DNA of 21,194 nucleotides from Isohypsibius dastychi (Eukaryota > Tardigrada > Eutardigrada > Parachela > Isohypsibiidae). Below are positions 10,618 to 18,450 of the stretch, one piece after another (the first letter of the stretch is position 1; each line of letters opens with the position of its first letter). The translations under genes and the position numbers were made by a program. The notes beneath the pieces were generated by a model. That model ran no database searches and was not told the DNA's origin. It saw nothing but the letters and a program-made list of their open reading frames with translations. The stretch spans positions 1-21,194 of the forward strand of contig JAQIWT010000400.1 of NCBI GenBank assembly GCA_034696485.1. Direction: 5' to 3'.

Positions 10618-10695
10618 TGGGGGGATTACACTAGATCGAGGAACCTTGGTGGGATAGCAGGGGGTTGGTGGAAGGATGGGGTAGGGGGGGGGGGG
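10618..10695 (+). other. G-rich block with G-quadruplex potential
   Basis: The + strand carries successive G runs (GGGGGG, GGG, GGGGG, GGGG and a 12-G run at 10684-10695) separated by short loops. This fits the general pattern of a G-quadruplex-forming sequence. Function unknown. Confidence 0.7.
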
Positions 10696-10699
10696 CTTG

Positions 10700-11320
10700 C
10701 GTGCAGTTCATACATGGTTGAAACTCTTAGGGTCGGGCTGGGTTTTAGGGTTTAAGAACTTTTTGTTCCGCACTACCAGCAAAATCGACTCCCGCAGGAG
10801 GTCTTACTACCCGGTAAAAAATATTTGCTCGAATCAGAAAAATTGAGCTGAGATATACGAACATCTCAGGCGTAGTTTCGTTCTCGTTGTTTTGCTTTTT
10901 TAATATTGCACGTTGTGAGAGTTTGATAGGGCGAATACTCAAAACTAATGCCTACGCAAACAAAATGTGGCCAGGACAATGATAGAAGGATAAGTCGGGC
11001 ACTTGAGAGGATGGAACTTATACGATTTCTGGTCTCCGTATTCCCCTCCTTGTACATGTGTTCATGTGTTGGGGGAGGGGGACAATATACATAGTCGGAC
11101 GATAGTATAAAAAAATTTCATGTTTTCACCGGGTTTCTTTAAAAGCAGGGACACAGGTCTTCCGATAGACTTTCAGCAAACTTGTTATAACCGAGTTGTA
11201 AAACTTTTAATTCTCTACAAAATACGTCGCCTCACATCAGTGAGATCAAATCGGAAGTACTCGGAAATAAAATCCAAACACAATTTTCCCTTTGAACTCT
11301 CTCTGAACGCTCACTCCTAG
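10700..11320. other. no recognisable gene
   Basis: Only short unsupported frames on both strands; no repeat or motif stands out. Confidence 0.45.
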
Positions 11321-11323
11321 TTT

Positions 11324-11360
11324 GTCACGTGGTACATGTCACGTGGTACATGTCACGTGG
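11324..11360. repeat. 14-bp tandem repeat carrying CACGTG
   Basis: The unit GTCACGTGGTACAT occurs at 11324 and 11338, and its first nine bases again at 11352. This places three perfect E-box palindromes (CACGTG) at 14-bp spacing. It could be a transcription-factor binding array or a chance microsatellite. Confidence 0.85.
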
Positions 11361-11369
11361 ATTATTAGT

Positions 11370-12400
11370 GAGGGGATTCGTTGTGCCTGACACAGCTTTG
11401 TTCTGCCCAGCTAACTGGAAAACAGGACGAAAGTAGGGTTTCTGTAGTGAGACCGCATGAATTATAGAATCCAACTCCCCCCCCCCTCACCAGTGACATG
11501 CTGAGGTGATTCCATATTTTTAAGTTTCGTGAGTTAGAAGAAGCATTACGGATCATCACATTCTGAGAAACATCAGCTCTCTTGAAACGGGTTTTGCTCA
11601 CGGTGGCGTGAATAAGATTTTGATTGTTGTCCATTGTGATTCCGTATACTGTGCTATCCCACTAGTTTAATTACTCTCCAGTTTAATATCGTGGAATTGG
11701 TTGCGTCTTTTGCGCGGTAGACGTAGGGGACTGGTTAGTTCACTGCGAGAGTTCCATCTTCAAAAAAGTCACATATTCGTCTTGGCTCACTATATCCTGT
11801 ATGCTTGGAGCATTGGACGTAAGTTCAGAGGTTTCCCCCAGATTCAAATCTCGTCATTTGCGATATTTATAAAGCAAGCCGACAAAAACAAAACCATGCC
11901 TGAGATGGTTTGATGATTCAGTTCAATTTTTCCGGTTCAGAGAACATGCTTTGTTCCCCGGGGTGGAGTCTTCCTGCGGGGGAAAGTTTGCTAGTTGTGC
12001 GAAAAAAGTATAGGATTCCCTGAAACTCAAACCTCCCGCCCCGTGACCCCCTGTACACAGGGCCTGGAACCAAGAGAACTCAAATCCAGAGTAGCCCTTA
12101 GAACTGCCACATCTTTCCCAAGAAAAACTTAATTGCTTGGCTCGACCGTTCTTCACCAGTGTGTGTAGTTTGCGCAAAGAAAAACCATTCCGCACGCCAA
12201 TCCTTTGTGTTGGCGTTGATTCGGCTTCTTGCCCAAAACAATTCCGCAACAACGTGGAAAAATATCGCGTAGTTTCATCGTCACGTTAATGGTAAAACCT
12301 CTTACCCTTATGACCTTTAGAGCGCTTAGCTTCCAGTAGCTAATCTTGAAGTTTGACGGTAACAAGCTGGAGAGAAGGGGTGCTAATTAACCAGAGGACT
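11370..12400. other. no recognisable gene
   Basis: Overlapping - strand frames between 11,923 and 12,365 have no domain or splice support. A 10-C run lies at 11477-11486. Nothing else was supported. Confidence 0.45.
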
Positions 12401-12403
12401 CAC

Positions 12404-12839
12404 AAGCTAGACCAGCGTCACTAATTAATTGCCTCTCAAATTGAAATATAGAGGCGCGACTCTAATCGTCAGGTCGACCAATAAAAATAGATAACGAATC
12501 TTATTTCAAAGAATAGCTTTGAGAGTTCCAGATTTGTACCTTATCCATATTTCGCTAAAATTTGAAAATTCCACAATTTTCGTGATTCGGTTCGGGATTC
12601 TTTGCTGAAATGATATACTGGATGGATAAGAAAAATAAACTAAGTCTGCGATAATTAATCTGTTGATCTAACCCGGATTAAAGACGTCACTATTCTCAAT
12701 ACGGACCTCTTTCTATCCTTTTCCAAAATAGTGGACTGGCTTTAATTCAGTCCATCTCTAATCGACGCGAGTGCTGACTTAATTAGAGTGCCTCCCAGTT
12801 TTCAAATTAGAGAGGCAATTAGTGACGCTGGTCTAGCTT
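12404..12839. mobile_element. 436-bp MITE-like element
   Basis: The terminal inverted repeats start AAGCTAGACCAGCGTCACTA on the left and are mirrored at 12,839 on the right. After about 23 matching bases the left arm has an extra AATT, then pairing resumes (GCCTCTC) and continues more loosely through GAGG and CTCTAAT to about 12,473 and 12,773. A small internal hairpin (TGGACTG/CAGTCCA, 12732-12754) is present. A TA dinucleotide follows AAGC at each end, so a TA-flanked element beginning GACCAGCG is also possible. No coding capacity. Confidence 0.8.
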
Positions 12840-13140
12840 TGTAGACCCTTAATATCTCGAAATTAGCGGCGGGATCCATTCTCTGTAAGCTGACATTTAA
12901 AGAATGTTGGTCGAGACATGCATATACGTGTAGATGACACCCCCGCGGAAGTTTAATCGGTCCGTGCTGGAAAGTGACTTTGTCCTGATAGTAAGTTTCC
13001 CGAGGGGTACTTTCTGGTTATTCAAGTGGTTCAAAAACCCCATTCCCATTCCAAAGATGTCAAGTTAATATCCACTCATACAGTCTGCCTTTTTGACTGT
13101 TCTGACCTTGCACGTTTTCAAATTTGGTATTGATTCGTAG
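12840..13140. other. no recognisable gene
   Basis: About 300 bp upstream of the next exon set. No TATA-like promoter stands out. Confidence 0.4.
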
Positions 13141-13254
13141 CACTGGGTGATCCCACAGGCAGTGCCAGCCATTAAAACTGACCGCAGTTCTCAGGTTCGA
13201 ATTTTGTTGTCAGCAACACATGTCTCTACGAAGCATACTACCCTAACCTGCTAG
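13141..13254 (+). CDS. possible upstream exon remnant
   Basis: After an acceptor-like GATTCGTAG the frame is open for 37 codons, beginning HWVIPQAVPA, to a TAG that overlaps a donor-like TAG|GTTCTC. The phase does not fit the next exon, so it is either not part of that gene or has been damaged. Confidence 0.2.
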   Translation, partial: HWVIPQAVPAIKTDRSSQVRILLSATHVSTKHTTLTC

Positions 13255-13282
13255 GTTCTCCCGTATAGAATTTTTGTTTCAG

Positions 13283-14823
13283 GGGCCGTGCTTGGTGGCC
13301 GGCTATGCGTAATTGTGGCAAGAGAAGGGGGTTGTGAGATTGAATGTCTGAACATTACAACCGCAACAATGGAATTCAACGCGAAACTCCATGATTATTA
13401 CGATTCAGCAGTCAGTGTTGCTTCATGTTTAATCTATATCATCCATCGGCATGGATCATTGTCTCGGTTTGACCCAAAGGACCGCACTATTGTTAATGTC
13501 CAAAAACTGACATATCTGGAAGAGAGATTGGCAATATGAGAACAAAAGGCGGTCTTGCTGCTTGTGAAGGTACGTTCCGATGAATTTTTTGAAAAGAAGT
13601 AGACCTCCGTTCGTCTAGTATTTTTTGTCCCCCGCCCATAAACACTCCTCGAACGGCGGTAGAACGCGTGTCACAAAAGTTAAAAAAAACTATAAAATTG
13701 ATTTGTTCTCAAAAGTACGAAGAAGGAATTTAAAATGTTGATGAGATCACTTTTACATATATGCCCCTCTCATCCAATGCTCTTCAACCATGCAGGTGGC
13801 CTCTTCTGTGTGGACTCCGGGAGAGTTATTCGGTGCCCCGAATATGATATAAATGGAAAGATGTGCTTGCTCAACCGCACCATACTGCACTGCGAAGGTG
13901 ATCGAACGATCAAATTGTCACGGGATAGAGCTGACTTTGCGGGATGGAGTACGATAGGCACATTCCACTTGCCTAAAAAGATTTTGGACTATAGGTCCTG
14001 CCATTTTGCGAGGGGTACACCATTTCTGTCTCTAGCATAAAAAACATGCCTAACCTCGAACCTTTGTTGTGTTTAGCCGTCTCTGAAGCGCTGCCCGTGT
14101 TGAGTGGACTCTGAAAAGCACTTGATATTTGAGGTAAGGAAACTTTGATGATCTAAGAATCCTCAGAACAATCTGGTTTTTCAGCGAAATCCAGTAGCTA
14201 GAAAAAGTAGTGGAGGCAAAAATATCAAACCTGGAGCGGTACATTGTATCTGTAATACAATATAATTTCATCTTTTTTTTATTCATTCACATCTGTTCGT
14301 AACAGTGTCTTTAATTCTGTAAACTATTTGTTTTTTTAGTTTTTCTATTTGCATATTTGGTTCATTTGTATACAGGTAGTTTCAGTTGCGTTTTTATGTT
14401 TGCGCATTTATGTCTTCCTTGTATGTATTATTTCCATGCACATCACGAAGGCTTACTCTCCATCGTGAATCTCGAATACGATTGTCTATCACCTTTTGAA
14501 GAATAAAATCACAATGACAGAGGCCAGCCGTCAAGTAAACCGATGAAGTGTCGATTAAATACAGAATTTCAAGATCAACACGTAAAATGAAGGCTTTATA
14601 CTCAGCGGGTGAATCCTTTTCTTACTTTCATACCCACAGGTCCGGGAAAATACGCGTACGAATGCACTGTTCCCGATATGTCCGTCCCATTCGGGCGTAA
14701 GGGCATGCTTTCCCCCAAAACTTCTCTTCAGGTCACTTACGGGTATGTCAGACATGGAAGACTCCCTTCGTTCCGATATTTCAGGGAAGTTCAGAGTCCC
14801 GGGCTTATTCGAGCTTAGCTTGA
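13283..14823 (+). pseudogene. multi-exon gene with one frameshift, possibly propeller-like
   Basis: The proposed exons are 13283-13570, 13796-14014, 14640-14731 and 14785-14823, with stop TGA at 14821. The acceptors are good (TTTGTTTCAG, ATGCAG, CCCACAG, TATTTCAG), and the joints 13570/13796, 14014/14640 and 14731/14785 keep phase when the first exon is read in its shifted end frame. The first exon opens in one frame (VLGGRLCVIVAREGGCEIEC, later RFDPKDRTIVNVQKL) but meets TGA at 13537. The frame that fits its donor is displaced by one base, so a single indel near 13,500-13,535 is implied. The rhythm of beta strands, with Gly-rich turns and FDPKD, recalls kelch-type propeller blades, but no canonical double-glycine motif is present. 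The C-terminal GPGKYAYE segment weakly recalls SHIPPO-type PGP repeats. Family uncertain. The joint 14014/14640 is the least certain; the frame otherwise stops at 14038. Confidence 0.45.
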
Positions 14824-15064
14824 ACGACCCAAAGAATTTTTTCTGGGAAAAAAACAAAACAAGTTCTTGAATAAGGAGATGGAAGTTTGTGTTTGGAAAA
14901 TCCTCATTGGTTTTGGCCGTAGATTCGAAATTGGTACTACCTGCTTTGAACTACGTAAGTTTGACGGTGTTTGTTTTGCGTTTAGTCACTTTAGAATCAG
15001 ATAGTATCGGACTGTTCCTCTCTTTATAACTTTACCTTTTTTGTTTTACACGAGAGATCTGTCT
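14824..15064. other. intergenic, nothing seen
   Basis: No exon, repeat or motif could be supported. Confidence 0.4.
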
Positions 15065-15092
15065 CCTATGCGAGGGGACCTATGCGAGGGGA
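15065..15092. repeat. 14-bp tandem duplication
   Basis: Two exact copies of CCTATGCGAGGGGA. The second runs into GGGGACAAAAAAT, a 13-mer that occurs inverted at 13620 and 10415. Confidence 0.9.
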
Positions 15093-15117
15093 CAAAAAAT
15101 CACCTATAGTGATGACC

Positions 15118-15175
15118 TCACTTCCGGTTGTGACGTACTTCCGGTGATGACGTCATCCTGAGTTGTGACGTCATC
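15118..15175. promoter_or_regulatory. cluster of CRE palindromes and ACTTCCGGT motifs
   Basis: TGACGTCA occurs at 15148-15155 and 15166-15173, and the related TGACGTA at 15131. ACTTCCGGT, which resembles an ETS site, occurs at 15120-15128 and 15137-15145. TGACGTCA is the consensus of CREB/ATF-type bZIP factors. No clear promoter sits next to the cluster. It may be a regulatory block or part of a repeat. Confidence 0.45.
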
Positions 15176-15186
15176 AATTTTGATGT

Positions 15187-15239
15187 GAGTAGGAGTAGGC
15201 TTCAAAACCTCAGATGAAGTAGGCGTAGGCTTTAAAACC
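15187..15239. repeat. imperfect direct repeat
   Basis: GAGTAGGAGTAGGCTTCAAAACC is followed about 29 bp later by GAAGTAGGCGTAGGCTTTAAAACC. An AT-rich TTTTAAA-containing stretch continues to about 15,290. Confidence 0.75.
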
Positions 15240-15573
15240 GTTTTAAACCCTTTTTAAATACTCTAAAAGGTTTTAAAAAAGGTTTTTCTAGGCGCGAATT
15301 ATTGCTCAGGTATTAAGGTGACCTTGTCCATTCGTTTGACCGTGCGCGCTTTTCAGTAAAGCTTCCGACTGCTGGCAAGGCAGTCACACTAAAGTTTTAT
15401 TTCATATGCTAATTATTTTACTATAAATAGTTATGAAAACAGTGAACGCGCGCAGTTGACCGTTAGTCTGCCAGGCGGCAAAAAAGATTATTTCTTCGAG
15501 AAAATCCCTGTCGAGATAGACTTACTCTATTCGAGAAAATCGAACTTGTAAATGTTTGTATTCGTACCTAGGT

Positions 15574-15694
15574 CATTCTGTCATCGATTTTCTTTTTTAA
15601 AATGAAGACTTTTAGAGCAAAATGGGTGACAAAATTTTAAAGTCGAATATCTTTTGAACCAGCAAACACAGAAGAAAAATTCGATGACAGAATG
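15574..15694. mobile_element. 121-bp inverted-repeat element
   Basis: The ends CATTCTGTCATCGA (15574) and TCGATGACAGAATG (ending 15694) are perfect inverted copies, and the pairing continues inward through the T-rich/A-rich stretch for about 23 bp. No target-site duplication was found. It is probably a very short MITE or a remnant; a stem-loop of other origin is possible. Confidence 0.65.
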
Positions 15695-15699
15695 AGCGC

Positions 15700-16380
15700 A
15701 GATGTACTACACACTAGAATCTGTTAAAACATTTCACCCGCTGGCTTCCCAACTCGATCAGCATTTTCTGGAAGGTTTCGGAAGTAATTCAATAAAAGCT
15801 GCTGCTGCCTGCTGCCACTGGATTGAGTGAGCGGCATATTGCCTGTCGCGCCCTCTGATATCCAGACTGCTGTATGCTGACCGTTGACATCCAGCTCCCT
15901 TTGTGAAAAAGGTGTTAATAAGTTCGATTGTTTGCATGGGGGCAAATGAAGGGGAAAAGTAATGTTAGGTAAAAGAAGGCTAGAAAGTTGTTGCAAAGGT
16001 AATTGTTTCTGTCTGTTGTTCTGCAAAGAAGAAGATCTATCGCGAGATCAGTTTTATGATTTTGTAATTATTTGTCTCTATGTCAATCATACATAAAGTG
16101 AAGCAGTGGGGCAGGAGGAGTGGTGGCGCTCTGGTCGGTGGTCAGGAGGAAATCAGCAAGAGCTCTTATCAATAAACGATTTTTACCGCTTAAAGAAAGA
16201 ATTGACAAAAACTTCTTTTTGTACTGTAATATACAGAAAACTTTGTTAGCAGCAAACCCGTCTGTATGAGGCAACAAAGGAATTTGGCGGGAGAATTAAA
16301 TATTAAATAATTAAATTAAATAAATTCAGGGGGTATCGATGTGGCAGGGTGGGGGCTAGGGCTTACACATTATGTCCCGA
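15700..16380. other. no recognisable gene
   Basis: Two - strand frames (15724-16026 and 16083-16277) have no supporting features. An AT-rich stretch made of TTAAA/TAAAT units lies at about 16295-16330. Confidence 0.45.
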
Positions 16381-16391
16381 GGTCAACCCCG

Positions 16392-16417
16392 ACACTGGCT
16401 TTGTACGACGCCAGTGT
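16392..16417. other. small perfect stem-loop
   Basis: ACACTGGC and GCCAGTGT form an 8-bp stem with a 10-base loop about 140 bp upstream of the next gene. Function unknown. Confidence 0.6.
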
Positions 16418-16559
16418 TGTGCTTTTTCCACAACGGCTGAGATTCTGCCATTTCATTCTGCATAGCAAACGAGCGCTTGTAATGCATGCAGTCGTTTCTT
16501 CCTATTGAATATATCATCCCAATGGAATTGATGGAAGTTAGCTGAATATCAAGTCTATC

Positions 16560-17390
16560 ATGAAAGCCAATCTATCGTTCGCTTCTGAGAAGACGCTTGA
16601 AGAGGTGAGTTCTAGTTTTCTCCTCATTCCATTCTTCTGAACTCCTGTTTGTATCCTTTTTAAGACACAAGAGGAAATCATGCGTTCTAATTCGCGATAT
16701 GATGAAATGCTGGCCATTTTGTGGTCCTGTGGACAAGCTGGGTTATCCGATTTCGCTCATGGATTCCAAGGTACGTTCATTTATAATGGAGAGAGTAAAG
16801 GGGATTTTATTCTCAGCCGAAGATGAAGTTTTTGCATTTTTTTGTTTTGTTATCCAGACCAGAGGTTGAAGTTCGAGATGGGAATTGCCTTGCTTATTCA
16901 GCATTTCGGAAAGAAATATCATTTCCTTAAAACTCCCTTTCTGATATTTCCGTCCTCGTGAATTCTTGTTTCGTCCAAATAAATGATGTGATGATTTTTT
17001 AATTCTTTGTTATCATGTTTCTGATGATAATTTATCATATTTTGGTTCGCAGTTTGGTACAAGCTGATGTTTCCATTGATGAACGGTCGAGGATATACTG
17101 GATTTTGTTTGGCATACCTTCTAGCTTTACTTCAGTAAGATTCACAAATTGTTGCATTGCATGCGAATGTGATTCACTTTTCGGCTGTCTTAGGTGTTTC
17201 ATGGTGCGAATTCGGATTTTCAGTGGCTTCAGCGCGATTTGGGGATTTTGTGGTGAATATGTTTGATACGCAGCTCGAGCGCTCGACTTCTCCCAATATT
17301 CGCTCGCATTTTTTGCCGAAGGTATTTGGGTCGAGCCATGGAGAAAACTCATCAGACTTTCGACTGGAGATTGAGGTGAAATTAGTTTAG
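16560..17390 (+). pseudogene. RRP6/EXOSC10-like 3'-5' exonuclease, truncated and frameshifted
   Basis: The exons are 16560-16604, 16665-16770, 16858-16957, 17054-17134 (with one leading base at 17053) and 17194-17390. All joints keep phase. An in-frame TAG lies just upstream of the ATG at 16560, which supports that start. The last exon begins VFHGANSDFQWLQRD and, one frame over, continues FGDFVVNMFDTQ. Together this is the signature of the DEDD exonuclease core of RRP6 (nuclear exosome subunit EXOSC10), around the ExoII motif. RRP6 trims structured and processed RNAs in the nucleus. One T appears to be missing near 17240 (GATTTGGGG where GATTTTGGGG would keep frame), so the intact reading frame ends at TGA about 17254. 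The frame after the break runs to TAG at 17388. The total is far shorter than the usual 650-900 residues, and the N-terminal exons have no recognised relative. It may be a host pseudogene fragment or decayed Maverick cargo. Confidence 0.6.
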
Positions 17391-17411
17391 TGCTGCTTTC
17401 GGTTCAATTTG

Positions 17412-17417
17412 AATAAA
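17412..17417 (+). terminator. polyadenylation signal AATAAA
   Basis: AATAAA lies 22 bases after the downstream stop of the RRP6-like gene, a spacing compatible with a short nematode-type 3' UTR. Another AATAAA occurs at about 16979 but lies inside the inferred intron. Confidence 0.45.
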
Positions 17418-17521
17418 TCATTGATAAGAAACGTCATGCACCACGCAGATATCAACTTGTTGATAACCATCCTGGTATTTGGACGAATATCTTGTCCACC
17501 CTCACTTTTAGCCAAACCGTA

Positions 17522-17973
17522 CAGGGGACTAACATATTTTATTCCAGGGGGACTTATAAATTTTAGTTCAGGGGGCTTCACATGTTTTATTTCAGGGGGG
17601 CTTTACATGTGTTAACTCAGGGGGTCTAATCTATCTATCCTAGGGGGTTTCACATATTTTTTATCAGGGGGTTTCATGTATTCTGATCTAGGGGGTTTCA
17701 CATATTTTAGTTCAGGGGGCTTCAGACATTATCTTTCAGGGGGCTTCAGACATTTTCTTCCAGGGGGCTTCACATGTTTCATTTCAGGGGGCTTTCCATG
17801 TTTTAATATAGGGGGTTTAATATATTTTATCCTAAGGGGGTTTCACATATTTTTAATTAGGGATTTCATATTTCCTATTCCAGGGGGTTTCTTTTGTTTA
17901 TTCTAGGGGTTTCATATATTTCAGTTCAGGGAGCTTCACATATTTTACTTCAAAGAGCTTCACATGCTTGTTT
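17522..17973. repeat. 24-bp minisatellite, about 19 units
   Basis: The unit is approximately CAGGGGGCTTCACATATTTTA plus three bases, and length varies from 23 to 26 bp. Its GGGGG core is conserved in most units and degrades toward the right. Because 24 is a multiple of three, long stretches stay open and encode an 8-residue repeat of the form GGF-x-x-F-x-S. This explains the frames at 17409-17615 and 17676-17906, which I do not call as genes. Many units carry TTTCAGG, which resembles a nematode splice acceptor. Confidence 0.9.
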
Positions 17974-18082
17974 TGAGAGAGGCAAAAATTACTCGATTTC
18001 GTACCGTGTGCATAATCGTTGGAGACGCGATCACGAGCGTTATGACATGGATTATTTATCTGAAGTCTGCAAAAGTGATGTG

Positions 18083-18090
18083 TGACGTCA
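18083..18090. promoter_or_regulatory. CRE palindrome TGACGTCA
   Basis: Perfect TGACGTCA upstream of the polymerase gene. Identical sites lie at 15148, 15166, 18288 and 20679. Confidence 0.4.
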
Positions 18091-18287
18091 CTTACCTGAA
18101 AATAAAGATGGCCGTCAGCTGTGATATTGCATTATTTTCTGCAACGTAATCCTTCTAGAGGCTTCAGTGTCTTACTCAGTGTTAAGTAAACTAGCACGTT
18201 TACGGTAAAATCCGATTGAATCCTTCGCAAAATGTCTTCACATCATGACTCTGCAGATTTTATTGCTGACTGTTGGTGTCAGCTGGC

Positions 18288-18295
18288 TGACGTCA
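18288..18295. promoter_or_regulatory. CRE palindrome TGACGTCA
   Basis: Perfect TGACGTCA about 110 bp upstream of the putative TATA box of the polymerase gene, a position where a bZIP factor could act. Binding is inferred only. Confidence 0.45.
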
Positions 18296-18315
18296 CATAC
18301 TGTAAATCGTATTCA

Positions 18316-18387
18316 AATCTTCCAAAACACAGTAAAACCTTGAAAAATCTTCCAAAACACGGTAAAACCTCGAAAAATCTTCCAAGA
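18316..18387. repeat. 30-bp direct repeats just upstream of the polymerase promoter
   Basis: Units at 18316-18345 and 18346-18375 begin AATCTTCCAAAACAC and differ at only two positions. A partial third unit follows. They lie directly before the TATA-like element and could be a promoter-proximal regulatory array. Confidence 0.85.
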
Positions 18388-18396
18388 TGGAAAATG

Positions 18397-18404
18397 TATA
18401 TAAA
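18397..18404 (+). promoter_or_regulatory. TATA-like box of the polymerase gene
   Basis: TATATAAA lies 47 bases before the ATG at 18451. A transcript starting about 30 bp downstream would have a very short leader. This supports the 18451 start over the in-frame ATG at 18232, which lies upstream of the TATA box. Confidence 0.45.
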
Positions 18405-18450
18405 CTATGAGCTTTACTATCATACAAGTCTTTTCTTTACGTTTTCAAAA

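Noticed and set aside
13193-13203. tRNA T-loop-like GGTTCGAATT
   Set aside because: No matching acceptor stem or anticodon arm could be folded around it.
17676-17906. GGF-repeat protein
   Set aside because: Explained by the 24-bp minisatellite; no start context or flanking exons.
17522-17973. CRISPR array
   Set aside because: The units are contiguous degenerate tandem repeats without unique spacers, and the genome is eukaryotic.
18232-18450. N-terminal extension of the polymerase from the ATG at 18232
   Set aside because: It lies above the TATA-like box and is largely the 30-bp direct repeats; the ATG at 18451 has a better context (CAAAAATG).
14640-18450. Left terminal inverted repeat of the Maverick
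   Set aside because: A terminus cannot be recognised without the opposite end, and no 6-bp target duplication can be tested within the window.
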